Assembly (NCBI RefSeq): GCF_030052815.1
Contig: NC_079495.1
Location: forward strand, 44,025,651 to 44,089,650
Origin: Hevea brasiliensis
Lineage: Eukaryota; Streptophyta; Magnoliopsida; Malpighiales; Euphorbiaceae
Reading direction: 5' to 3'
DNA: 64,000 nt
Below the pieces are notes generated by a model. The model did not search any database. It saw nothing but the letters and a program-made list of their open reading frames with translations, and was not told the DNA's origin. Below are positions 25,534 to 37,447 of this stretch, in pieces; within the stretch, counting starts at the first letter, position 1; the number at the start of each line of letters is the position of its first letter. The translations under genes were made by a program, and so were the position numbers.

Positions 25534-28500
25534 ACATTAGTACCATTAAATGTTAATATATTGTATTTAATAACTTCATTATTCCATGACAAATTTCAAT
25601 TAATTGTCTAATGGTGTGTAACACCCTTACTTTAGCCTTAACGAACGTTCAACTGTTCCGGTGACCGGTATTGGTCCGGACAGCTAAAACGTCTGGAAAA
25701 ATATTTAGAGGAGTCATAAATAACTCAAATAATCGTAAGAAAAATTTAGGAAAAATTTTAGAAATAAAATACAACCAAGTTAAATGAGCCGGTGCCCTAG
25801 CGATGGGTAACCCAGTGTGAAGTTGCAGTCCTCGCAGCTAGGAGCCCTAAACCCAGGAGAAAAATCATGAAATAATTTTTAAGACTCCAGAGAAGAGTCA
25901 TTGAGGTTTCGATGGCATTAGAATACCAAGAAAATGCTTAGAAAAATTTTTAGATCGGTACAGACGATTTTGGCTCAATAAGCCAAACAGAGGGCATTTT
26001 GGTCATTTCGTCTTCAGAGATGATTTTTGGCCAGTAAATAAATTATATGACATAAAATATGAATAAATATTGCTTAAAATTTAATTAAAAATGATAAAAG
26101 AAATAAGAAAAAGAAAGTAAAAACAAAAATGAAATTTAAGTTAATTATTACACAAGAATGACATCATTAAAAAGCTTCCCACCAATTAAAATTTAACAAG
26201 CCTACTTATAAGAAATAAAAAGGATTAAAATGCAATAAAAAAATCAGCTCATCTTCTTTTTTAATTCTCCATGGCCGAATCTCCAACCAAGACAACTCTC
26301 CTCCATTTTTGGTTTTCAAGAGCTTGATTTCCATGCTTTCTTCACCCCAAAACCCTAATTGTCCTTTACAAAAATTCATCCCCACATCAAGAGAAAACTT
26401 TTGATTATCATAAAGTGAAGAAATTCTAAGGTTTATACAAGTCCAAGAAGTGCCACTTAAAGGTTAGTGCCTAATCTCATTAACTTTTTTGTTTCATGCT
26501 TGATTTGGACTTAAGAAGAGTTGAAATTACTTGAAATAAAAAGAAAATGACAACTTTGTGAGGGATTAAATTTTTAGCAGCCATAAGAATTGATGGGATT
26601 TTGACGAAATGAAGGTTATACTTATGGTTACAAGTGTTGATTAACAAGTGAATGTGATTAGCATGGTGATTTACATGTGGTGTGCATAAATTGAAATTTT
26701 GATCTAGGGTTTGTGATCATGAAATAAGGCTTTGTGTAATTGTTGGAAATTGACCTAATTGAGCTTGTGTTTTGATCATTTGAAGTGCCATATATGTCAA
26801 TTGAAGTAAGGGAGTTGGTAGATTGAATATTGGGAGTGCTTCTCTTATGCGGGAAATTCGGATCTATGAGTCTAGGGTTTTGTTTGACCTATAACTGAAG
26901 TTGTGTGACTTCAATTGGTATGAGGCTAATTGGAGGTGAAACTAGACTCAAAATACCCCATTTTTCATGAAGAAACTCTACCCAAATTTTGTTCATAAGT
27001 TGACCAATTTGCTGATCCAATCCGGATATCCAAACACTGAACCCAGAAAAATGACCAAATGAATAGTACATGTTCATTTGTCCATAACTCTCTTTAGATA
27101 GGTCCAAATGACTTGAAATTTATACCATTGGAAAGCTTAGATATAGTACTAAAACTTTCATTGAGAACACTAAGCCCAGAAATGCCTCTAACCTAATGAA
27201 ATTGTTGACTCAAATTAGGACACCAAACTGACCTGAACCATTCTGCCTAGAATTTTCTAGATATAGATTACCCGACCAGTTTTAGCAAAATGGCCACAAC
27301 TTGGTCTATAAAAATTTAAATGCAATGCAACCAATGGAAAAAGTTTTATAAGACATAGGTCTACAATATTAGTCTTTTGACCAAAACCTAGAACCCAAAG
27401 GAACTAGCTCAAATGGTTAGAAGAAATTAACATATTAAAACTTGGAGTTTGACCAAATCATAATTGACCCCAGAATAGTGTTTATAGCATATATCCCGCT
27501 AGGAAACTCTAATTTGGTTGAGCCATACTGATCTGGAACCCTAAGAAACAGGGCTCCAACTTTGTTTTGGACATTGTCCTCAAATTATGAACATAAGAAC
27601 CCTAAAATGGAGGTTAAATTTACTGACCTGAACCTGGACCCTGAAGACACAGGGTACTAGAGTCTAGGCCAATTAAATTGGTATAATTAGCTTTACAAAA
27701 CTTAGAAAATTGTAATTAAAATTTTTGAGTGACTATAAGATATAGGGCAACAAATTATATGAAGAACGCTAAGCCTAAAAGTAACTACAACATGTCCAAT
27801 TAAATTGGAAAAAGGTAATGCCAAAATCTGCCTAATTAAAGAGACAGAATTAGGAAATGAACCAGTTATGGTTATTTGACCTTAAGTTGAGCTATAAAAC
27901 TCCAAATGGAGTGATTCAAAAAGGGAATTAAACTAGATACATAAAGGAACAACTTTCATAAAGAAAATTTAGCCAAATTCTACTTTATCGTAGACTAATG
28001 GAGCAGTAAACCTAGGACATAAAAGCTAAATTTTTGAAAATGTTTTTAAGAGGCTTTGAATTACAATTGGCAATCAATGCCAACAAATGTAGAACCCAAA
28101 ATTTGGGATCTTAGAGCAATTGGAATTAACATATCTATTATATAGAAAAAAAAAAGTCAATATTTTGAGTAAATAATAATGTGAATAGTGACCCCAATGA
28201 TTTAGGAAATAGTAAAATAAATTAGAGAAGCTAATATGATCGTTAACATATAATGAGATTAATGAATTTAAATTCTTGAAGTTGAGTGACTCAAGGATTT
28301 AGGGAAAATTTAGTTAAATATGAAATCCATGAAACGTTCATGGATTACTTAGAATATGAATGATAAGGTATATAAATAGTGTAATGAATAAATGAATCAT
28401 ATTAATGTATGAATGAGACATTAGTTCTCATTATTGTAGAAAGGAAAATATTTAGATGTACAAATGGTACATGAAAATTGATTGATGTGAATTGAAATTA

Positions 28501-28709
28501 TCATAGATGATATGATGAATTGCATAAATTGTGTAGGAAAAAGATTTCGATATTTATGTTTTTGCTATGAATAAAAATTAAAATACTATAAATTATAATC
28601 AAAATATTTAATAAAATAATCGTATAGTGTGCCCATGTATTGCCTAGACACGTGTGTCAGATTGGATAGATTGGCATGCTAATAGGGCATTGTTTTAGAA
28701 GTATTGCGT

Positions 28710-28834
28710 AAGGCTTTATGCCTGTATTCATGGCTTTATGCTCGTATTCATGGCTTTATGCCTGCACTCATGGCTTTATGCCCATATTCATGGCTTTTAT
28801 GCCTGATTATGTGTTATCATGGCTTTTTAGCCAT
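28710..28834 (+). repeat. Array of short GGC...GCC palindromes
   Basis: Five about 20-bp repeats around GGCTTTATGCC with spacers such as TGTATTCAT, ending in the 16-bp palindrome ATGGCTTTTTAGCCAT (28819-28834). Confidence 0.8.
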
Positions 28835-29250
28835 ACTGACTGCATACGTGGTTGACGTTCCACATCCCATAGTATGACGGCCTGAGGCACCGCAGTGTCC
28901 AGTGCTAACGACCCGTTATCCAGTTTAGTCAGCTTGTCATAGGTTACTTGGGCAATGAAATTTATTGAAATAAGTTAAGAATATTAGCAACTAAAAATAT
29001 TAGTAATTAAATAAATGTGTAAGAATATTTAAAATAAATTAGATTAGTTATTTAGCAGAAAGAATTGAAATGAATTGGGACGATATTAAAATTTAATTAT
29101 TATGAAAGAATTGAGCGCATCTGAAGAGGAATAAATTAGAATAAAGGATAGTTAATACTAGAAGTATTATATAAAATTAGATTAAATTCTAGAGTATCCA
29201 AATTATAATCTATTTTTTTTATTGTATATTATTTTTTTGTTATATTATTG

Positions 29251-29300
29251 CACCACTAAGCAGCAATGCTTAGCATGATGGATTTGTTTCCTCGCGTAGG
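29251..29300 (+). other. LTR double hairpin (B type)
   Basis: Hairpin 1 is CTAAGCA / GCAA / TGCTTAG with a GNRA loop. The second stem is weakened here (GCATGATGG against CCTCGCGT). Confidence 0.55.
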
Positions 29301-30557
29301 TACTAAAGATAAAGCCCAGTGAATATTAAACAGAGATTTTGGAGTTCTGATATGCAGAAGTGTCTGAAGTATTCTAGGTTGTCACCTCCTCAGCAATGCA
29401 TGTAGATAGGGCCCATATAGATCATATTTTATATTTTGTATAAAATGCTAGATATAGTATTGTAATGTATATTATGAAAATGTAATTAGTAGGTATGTGA
29501 TGTAAATTAATAAATTGGATAGTTCATATGTGATTAAATTGTATATCATGTAAATTAATGAAGATTGAAAATTTTCATATATGAGTTGAGCAGGAATGGG
29601 AATGTATGGAAATGGATATGAATGAAATTGTATGGATTTGAATACGGAATTGAAATATCTAGATGATGCATGAAATGATGAGATTTTTATTTTAAAATAT
29701 TATTGAAAATTTCAATAGGTGAATAGTAAAATACGCCAAATGATAATAGAAATGGGGGGAAACTCCGTTAGTTTCTTCGTCGAAAAATAATTGATATTAA
29801 ATTAAACAAATTCAAAATTATTAAAAAAATAAAGTAAGATAAGATAGGGTGCTCCAGTACTGAATGTAGCACGCCTTGCTCGGCTACATTGTAGATGGGT
29901 AAGGGGTGTCACATGGTGATTGGTGGAGGGCTTTTAATTGCATCATGCTTACTCAAGCATGATGTAATTATTAAGCTTTTCTTTCATTTTTCTTTTCTTT
30001 CATTTCTACTCATTTTTAATTAAATTTTTAGCAATATTTATTCATATTTTATGCCATATAATTTATTTACTTAAATAGATAAGTTGGTCAAAAATCGTCT
30101 CTGAAGGCAAAATGACCAAAATGCCCTTCGTTTTGCTTAACGGACTAAAATTGTCTGTACCAATCTAAAAATTTTTCTGAGCATTTTCTTGGCATTCTAA
30201 TGCCATCGAAACCTCAATGACTGTTCTCTGGAGTCCTAAAATTTATTTCATAAATTTTCTCCCGGGCTTAGGGCTCCTAACTGCGAGGACCGCAACTTCC
30301 CACTGGGTTATCCATCGCTAGGCACCGGCTCATTTAACTTGGTTGTATTTTTTTTCTAAAATTTTTTCTAAATTTTTCTTGCCATTATTTGAGTTATTTA
30401 TGACTCCTCACTCTAGGCTAAATATTTTTCCAAACGTTCTAGCTGTTCAGACCAACACCGGTCACCGGAACAGTAGAATGTACAGAATCGCTACAGTGAG
30501 GGTGTTACAAATACACTAGAAAGATGAAACGCCATGCATCGAGGGGAAGAAGCAGAG

Positions 30558-30698
30558 ACTTCAGATGTAGTTGCCGGTATGTTCTTAACTTTTGAAAGGA
30601 ATAATTATGTACTATTTGATTCCGACTCTACTTATTTATATGCTAATGCTAAAATTATATGTTCTACTGCTATTCCCTTGCATGGAGATAAATTTTGA
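30558..30698 (+). pseudogene. Gypsy aspartic protease fragment
   Basis: A short open stretch reading TSDVVAGMFLTFE, then VLFDSDSTYLYA, in the position of the gypsy protease active site (normally an LFDSGSTHSF-like motif). The catalytic Asp is kept but the Gly of D-S-G is replaced by Asp, and a TGA at 30696 ends the frame 30 residues on. Protease would cut the Gag-Pol precursor. The rest of pol is absent, so this is a remnant. Confidence 0.7.
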
Positions 30699-32661
30699 TG
30701 TGTTAGTGATTAGTCTTTTAGGATAAGAATTACAATAATAAGTGTGATTGGAATTAATTATGGAAAAGTTTCTAGTGAGAGACATCTCCTAGACTACGAT
30801 AAATTATAAAGTTAATTAGTAAGCCTAATTAGGTAAGGCAAGAGGACCTAAAAGTAAGCTATAATAATATAGCTACCTTAGATGCGGGTAAGGGTATTAC
30901 TGCTGATAGATGTCAATGGGTACCATAATCAAAATAAGTTTAAGATATTAGTGGATTTGAAAGAAATAAGATATAGGGAAGTTTGATCTATTGGGATGTA
31001 TCGTAGTAACTATGTAATATTCTTGATGTTTGTGCTGTAAGCTGCAGATTACAGTACTGACTTGGGATTTATTGTGTAGAGCTACATACTACCCAATAGT
31101 ACACAAGGATAAGAATAGTTACAAATGGCTTTCGCTCTGGTACAAATATACCAGAATAGAGTTTTATTGCTAGAACTGAGTTTGAAAATCCTAATTTGGG
31201 ATTTAAAACTCTATAATTAGAATATCAAAAGATTATGGTTGCAAAGAAGTAAGAGTTAATGACTCCGTTACCCTAGCATGAATTACAGTACATCAGGAAT
31301 TGTTGTGGGACTAGAGATTTTAGTATGGTCAAAATTTAAAAATAACACCTATAGGGCTAGGTCATCCAGTCTCCGATATGGGGTTTATAGTTGTTCTGGT
31401 ATTGCAATGGATCTTTTGCTCAAAGTTTAGTAAGGAATAATATTCTATTTGTGTAGCAGTAAGACACAAACTATGATTTTGTTCCCCTGGAAGAGATAGG
31501 ATGATATGGATGATAATTATAACTTATAAAATAGTTAAGAAATGATGTTCTATTGATAATAGTAATTCAATAGGAACTAGTTGGTTAGATATTCTTTAGG
31601 AAGAGCACAATTTTATTGTGCGGATCATAAGGATTAGATTGGGATTAATGCGAAACTTTTGAATAGCATGGGAAAAAGGAGAGTCCGGTAGACTTCCTTC
31701 TTAAGGTTAAAGAATTGTTTATGGTTCAATAAAAAAAAAGGGTAATGATCGCAAACCAACGGAAAATAAGCTATAGGATATAGTTAGATAAAAGAAAATA
31801 TAGAAGTAAAAATTAGAATAGTTGGTGCAAATGTAATAAAGAAACGTTATGAATATTAGTTAAAGTGTTGACTAGAATGGTCAGAGGACCAAATCAAAGT
31901 AATATTGAAGTATAGCAGATTTATTAGGGATGGTAAGAGGTGCTAAATCACGACTCGACAGTCAAGTTAAGGAAGAAGATAAGATTGAGGAATAAAATAA
32001 TTAAAGTTAAGTTGTGAAATGAAAAAAAGAAACAAATAGAATAGTAAGAAATGAGAAAAACACTAGATGAGGAATTGCCACTAGGGCAAACAACCTACTT
32101 AAGATGTGTAATGATATCTCGAACTATTTTACCAAGAAAGAAATAAGTTAAACAAAAACAAACAAGATAGTGCAAAATGGCACATAGGCCTTAGTTATAA
32201 ATGGAGATGGTAAGATAATGGTTATGGGCCTATGGCCAATAAAGAGATAAGTAGTTCATATATGACTAACAAGGCCATTTAAAAAAAAAAAAAGACTACA
32301 AAGGAAAATAATTGCTAAACTAAAGGTTGTATCAAATGATCAAGAGATTTGATAAGAAAAGAGTAAAACTAAGTTCTCACCCATAGGATCATACGAGGTC
32401 CTAGAAAAATTGGATCCACTAGCACACAGATTTGCTTACCTCTAAAATTGAAATGAATTTGAATCTAACTTATGACAGAAGCTCATAAGAAATTTGGCAC
32501 ACGAGGTGAGCAATCGATGAGTAAATAGTATTGGTTAAAGTGCTGTGAAACCATCATTCAGGCCAGGAAGCTACTTGGGAGCGTGAAGAGGACATGAGGA
32601 CATAGCATCCACAGTTGTTCAGAGACTGATACCAGGTAAAATTTCGAGACGAAATTTATTC

Positions 32662-32679
32662 TAAGGGGAGGGAGAGAAT
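32662..32679 (+). other. Polypurine tract, A3
   Basis: TAAGGGGAGGGAGAGAAT just before LTR start at 32680. Confidence 0.8.
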
Positions 32680-33802
32680 TATAACACCCCTATTTGCATA
32701 GCCTAGTATATTTTACTATTTCGGTGACCGATATCAATCCAGAAAATTAAAGGGATTAGAACCACATCTAAGACACCTTGATAAGCCCTGAATACAAATA
32801 ATTAATAATTACCAAATAGTTATGTATAAAGAAGAAAAACAAAGTATAAAAAGTTAAATGAGCCGGGAGTCACAGCGATGAGTGACCTTCCCGGGAAATG
32901 ACTGCGAGGTCAATCGTAACCCAAATTCTGAACCAGAAAATGTGACGCCGCGGTCCTTAGGACTATTGCGAACACAATGGAAAAGAGAAAATCACGAAAA
33001 AGAGTTGTTAAGCAGGTCAAATAATTAGGTCTTCAGAAGAAATATCGAATAACTTGTAAATCGGATTGAACCGGCGAGGGGCGATTTGGTCAATGCACCC
33101 CTAGAGCTGACTCCTGACCTAACTGTCCAATAAAATTGGAGAAAAGAAGAATTTGAAATCAAAAATTAAATTAAAAAACTAATAGAAAAGTAAATGCAAA
33201 AGAAAAAGAAAATTGAAAAAGTTTATTACATCATTGGATGACATCATCATGATGTCAAAACTAATTTTAATTTTTCTCACCATAATTAACCAAGTCAATT
33301 AAGTAAAAATAAACATAAAATGCCTAAAAAAAAAAGAAAAACTAATTTGCTATCTTCTCCCATCAAGTTGGCTACCCTCTCTCTCTCACCACCATGGATG
33401 AACCTCTATGAAAGCTTGAGTTCAAACTTTAAAACAACAACTTAAACCTACTGTGACCCCAAACTAATCCATAAAAACTTGTTAGATCAACTTGAGGAAG
33501 CTTTAGAAGAAGGAAAGAAAAGAAGAAAAGGAAGAAAGTGAAGATTGAACTTCAAAGTTAAGGTTAGTGAGTTAAATTGAAAATTTTAGTTTATTACTAG
33601 TGTTTTTAGTGTAAGTAGCTTAGATCTTAACTTAAAATCAAAAGAAAACAATTGTTCGGGGCCCAAAAAGGAAATTTTGACCAGCTTAGGTTAGGGTTTG
33701 AAATGAATGGTTTTGATGTATTTGATTGGTTGTTTAGGTTGAATGAAGTATGTAGACATTAGATGTACACTTTGATTGCATTGAATTATACAAATGTGTA
33801 AC

Positions 33803-35907
33803 TGAAGGAAAGGAAGCGTGAAAAATACAAGTTTATACCATTGAATTCAAAAATTTTTCACCTAGGGTCACATGCATCATGCAAGATTTATTTTTTATCT
33901 ATTTGATTTTAATGATAAACAACATATTAAACTCTTTTAATATGTTTTTAGATCTGTATTTGCCATTTAAGATTTTAAAATTAATCAGATTAATTTTAGA
34001 ACCCTAGATTAAATCAAGAACGATTACACTAACCTCTTGATGCACTGCAGCGTGTCTGCGCCTTTGAGATTCGTCTTCAGGACACCAGATGTTGTCCCTT
34101 TAGCTTGTCCACACCAAGAACACCTATGGCAGCCCTTGAACAGCTTCTAAAGCCTTTTCTATTAATTAGAAATTCAAGTTCTGCCTTTTAAGAGATTAGA
34201 GATGTAAACAGGACACTAGAAACAATTCTAGTGTTCTTAATTCAAGAGATTAATGGCTAATCTCTTTGAATTGATTAGAGATGAAGAAGAATAGATAAAA
34301 AGCCTCAAAGTGGCGTGACAAAGGAGAGGAGTGGCTGCTGGTTATTTTTTCTTTTCATAACCACACTTAAATAGCTAGGTTAACACATTAAACCCTTGCC
34401 ACATGTCACCCTTTGATTAGCTCTAGGTTTAAGTGACCCAATCACATTGTGCCAAGTGTCAAACCTATATTTAATCTTGATTTTCATCATCTTATATGAT
34501 TAAAAAACATTTGGCAAGCTTATGTGTAATCCCATGTGTCACCATCTCATAGTGCCACGTGTCACACTGTGAAATGACCAAAATGCCCCTGTGTCTTAAT
34601 TTTGAGTTCTTAACTCAAAATAATTATTTTTTCTTCTAATTAATTTATATCAAATATAAATTAATTAATTAATCTCTATTAATTAATTTCTCATTAATTA
34701 AATTCATATTTAAACACTTTAAATATAAATTTAATTTATACTATACATCCAATAATCTAGATTTGGTTTCAAGTCATGCTAGGGACTTTATAATTTAATT
34801 GCAAACCAAACCTATTTAATTAATCAATTAAACTCTTTAATTAATTAATTAAATCATATTTAAATAGGTGATAACTTGTGTATGTGTGTGACATACTAGG
34901 CTCATCACTAATTGGCAATGAGACATGATATCAACTCTTAATATCATCAGAACTCTTTCTTACCATAAATGATTTCTCTAAATCATTTTATGCACCTCAT
35001 AGACCATGGTTAACACCTAGCATAGCACGCCATGGCCACCCAATTAGTAATAAGGTTTACCTTAAATGAACCTATAATCATATGTTACCATGCACTAGAA
35101 TCTCTCTGTTACAAAATCCCAACTCAAGCTGGAGTCATGGTTTATGTCAAACTCCATTTGCTATGAATATTATGTTCTCTTTTAATTCCAGTTCTTGATT
35201 AAAAAGATATTCTCATCAGAAACTCTTTTCTGTATAAATCTATCTGTCCTGGCCAGGAACTTGAAACATCAAGAACAATTAAATGAACATAGGATTTTAT
35301 CTCTATTTACTTAGAGAAATAGATTCCATCTTGATCAACACCTACCTCCATATATAACTAGTAGGAGCCAACACATGCCCATATACCCATACATAGTACA
35401 AGTATGAAAGCAGTATCAAACTGAAACTACCTATATACAAGATAACTGTGCTATCTGAGGTCTAAAGATTATATGCACTGATATGATTTATGACAAAACA
35501 TTGACAAGAGTAAACTCCATGTGCTTGTCATAAGTGTCACTGGTTCGGCCTACTTATCATTTATAAGTGCCTATCATGTTTGTTATATGGCATGAGACTC
35601 ACCATTCCATCTTATTTATATCTTATATAAATAACTTGGGAACAAACATGAGTACAATCTTTCTGGATAAGTCATGTCCTTATTATGAAGTATCCTCGAT
35701 TGTGAACCTATTTATGATACTTTGTGCTAGAAATATTGTCACTCATATTCTTAACAACTTAAGAATAATATTTCTAACAAAATATCAATGGACCTTTCTA
35801 TTACACATAAATATATTATGTAAACGGAAAAGTGGAAATGCCTTTTATTAATAAAAATATGTACAAGATACATACTAAATGATATGCTCTAGGGCATACT
35901 ACTAACA
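33803..35907 (-). repeat. Copia 3' LTR
   Basis: A 2,105-bp LTR, TGTTAGTAGTATGCCC at its 5' end (35907) and TTCCTTCA at its 3' end (33803). The 5' half is almost identical to the other LTR; the 3' half differs at many sites. A TATA-like CTATTTAA lies at 34367-34374 on the minus strand. Confidence 0.93.
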
Positions 35908-35921
35908 ATCTCCCACTAGCA
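35908..35921 (-). other. Copia polypurine tract
   Basis: On the minus strand, AGTGGGAGAT lies directly before the LTR start TGTTAGT, just after the RNase H stop codon. Confidence 0.85.
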
Positions 35922-36344
35922 CTAGAGCCATTCATTACAATATCTTAGACCTATCTTCTCAAGATGTCGATCTAACTGAGTCTGTGACATAGGCTTAGTG
36001 AATGGATCAGCTGGATTTTCAGCTGATGCTATTTTCTGCATGGCTATATTACCTTGCCCAACTATATCTCTGATAATGTGGTAGTGCCTTTCTATGTGTT
36101 TGGATTTTGGGTGAGACCTTAGTTCCTTAGCCTGTATGACTGCTCCATTGTTGCCACAGTGTAGTGGAACTGCTGACTCAATGGAAGGAACTACTATAAG
36201 TTCTGTCATGAACTTCTTTATCCAAACAGCTTCCTTTGCAAAGATCTCGATGCAAAGAATATACTCAGCCTCTGTAGTGGAATCTGCAATCGTGCTCTGT
36301 TTGGAACTCTTCCAACTGACTACACCTCCATTACAAATGAACAC
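35922..36344 (-). pseudogene. Copia RNase H domain (C-terminus of Pol)
   Basis: Encodes the RNase H that removes RNA from the RNA-DNA hybrid during reverse transcription. Conserved copia motifs are visible: [19 protein letters not shown] near residues 11-29, then [13 protein letters not shown] and ADPFTKPMS toward the end. In the block normally reading CDNNGA the acidic residue is Gly (CGNNGAV), a likely damaging change. It is in a different frame from the reverse transcriptase upstream, with a frameshift around 36330-36370. The stop lies a few bases before the PPT, as expected for the end of pol. Confidence 0.88.
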
Positions 36345-37438
36345 ATATCCAGAGGTAGACTATCTATCATCGATATCTGATTGGAAATCAGAATCAGTAT
36401 AACCATCCATTGCAAGTCTCCACCTCCATAAATCAAGAATAAATCCTTAGTTCTTCTCAAGTACTTAAGGATATTCTTGACAGCTATCCAGTGTTCCAAA
36501 CCTGGATTAGATTGATACCTGCTAGTCAAACTAACAGCATATGCGATATCCGGCCTAGTACACAACATTGCATACATTAAACTTATAATAGCCGAAGCAT
36601 ATGGAATCCTGGCCATCTTATCTCTTTCTTCAGGCTTCTTTAGAGACATCTCTTTAGAAAGGTGGATACCATGTCTCACTGGTAACAATCCTCTCTTGGA
36701 ATCAAGCATGTTAAACCTCTTTAACACCTTTTCCAAGTATAGACTTTGGGATAAACCAATTATTCTTTTCGCTCTATCTCTATAGATGCGAATCCCAAGA
36801 ATATAGGTTGCCTCCCCTAAGTCTTTCATGGAGAATGTATTTGACAACCATACCTTTATAGTCGTCAACATACCTGTGTCATTACCCATCAACAGTATGT
36901 CATCCACATATAAGACAAGGAAAGTGATAGCACTGTTACTAACCTTCTTATATACACATGGCTCATCCTTATTTTTGATAAAACCAAAGGATTTAATGGC
37001 TTCATCAAAATGGATGTTCCAACTCCTCGAAGCTTGTTTCAACCCATAAATGGATCGCTTTAGCTTACATACCTTGGAACCATCTTGGGATTCAAAACCC
37101 TTAGGTTGTTCCATGAAAATGTTTTCTTCAATGTATCCATTGAGAAAAGCTGTTTTGACATCCATCTGCCAAATCTCATAATCATAGTATGCAGCTATTG
37201 CTAATAAAATCCTAATTGATTTAAGCATGGCAACAGGCGAAAAAGTCTCCTCATAGTCGATTCCTTGCCTTTGGCGAAACCCTTTCGCTACTAGCCTTGC
37301 CTTATAGGTCTCTACCTTTCCATCAGAACCAATTTTCTTCTTGGAAACCCATTTGTTCCCTATAGGTACAATACCTTCAGGTGGGTTAACAAGATCCCAA
37401 ACTTGATTCTTATACATGGAATCAATCTCGGATTTCAT
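36320..37438 (-). pseudogene. Copia reverse transcriptase domain
   Basis: Copies element RNA into DNA inside virus-like particles. The 372-codon stretch shows the RVT_2 order: NKWVSKKK near residues 28-35, TYKARLVAKGF, WQMDVKTAFLNG (90-101), IYGLKQASRSW, and the catalytic box LVLYVDDILLMGND (YVDD at about 177-180), all intact. Downstream are the connection segment with YLEKVLKRFNM and the TRPDIAYAVSLTSRYQSNP block. It starts just after an in-frame TAG near 37447 where copia relatives usually have Trp, consistent with TGG to TAG. It ends in a frameshift before RNase H. Confidence 0.92.
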
Positions 37439-37447
37439 AGCATCAAT

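Larger units (their letters stand above)
25617..29913 (+). mobile_element. Solo LTR, family B, TSD TGGTG
   Basis: A 4,297-bp plus-strand LTR from TGTAACACCC to GGGTGTCACA, flanked by exact TGGTG duplications (25612-25616 and 29914-29918). It lies only 78 bp from the solo LTR at 21564-25533, in opposite orientation, both inside the same host LTR. It is the most complete B-type reference in the window. Contains modules (about 26890-27990), palindrome array, conserved block and hairpins; no coding region. Confidence 0.92.
20324..30509 (-). mobile_element. Family-B 5' LTR, split by two solo LTRs
   Basis: Three pieces of one minus-strand LTR: 20324-21563, 25539-25616 and 29919-30509. Its 5' terminus TGTAACACCC is at 30509. 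Two later solo LTRs with clean TSDs separate the pieces. Without them the LTR is only about 1.9 kb: the about 200-bp modules in the middle of its partner (17156-20110) are missing. The right flank AATAC (30510-30514) is family-A internal sequence, so this element inserted between gag and protease of A3. Confidence 0.8.
30510..32679 (+). mobile_element. Family-A3 internal region (3' part), no pol
   Basis: Begins at the B-element insertion and ends at a PPT (32662-32679) before LTR 32680. After a protease fragment (30558-30698) it holds about 2 kb of AT-rich non-coding sequence that aligns in blocks with 12360-13601. Gag should lie left of the window. No RT or integrase motif is seen in any frame. 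Confidence 0.8.

Noticed and set aside
25617..29913. Possible TIR DNA transposons with 10-bp inverted ends
   Set aside because: Related copies have PBS and PPT next to the same termini, and all have 5-bp TSDs, so these are LTRs.
35567..35851. 94-residue plus-strand frame, repeated at 43482-43739
   Set aside because: It lies in both copia LTRs, antisense to the element. The copies match only because the LTRs match, and an indel shortens the second.
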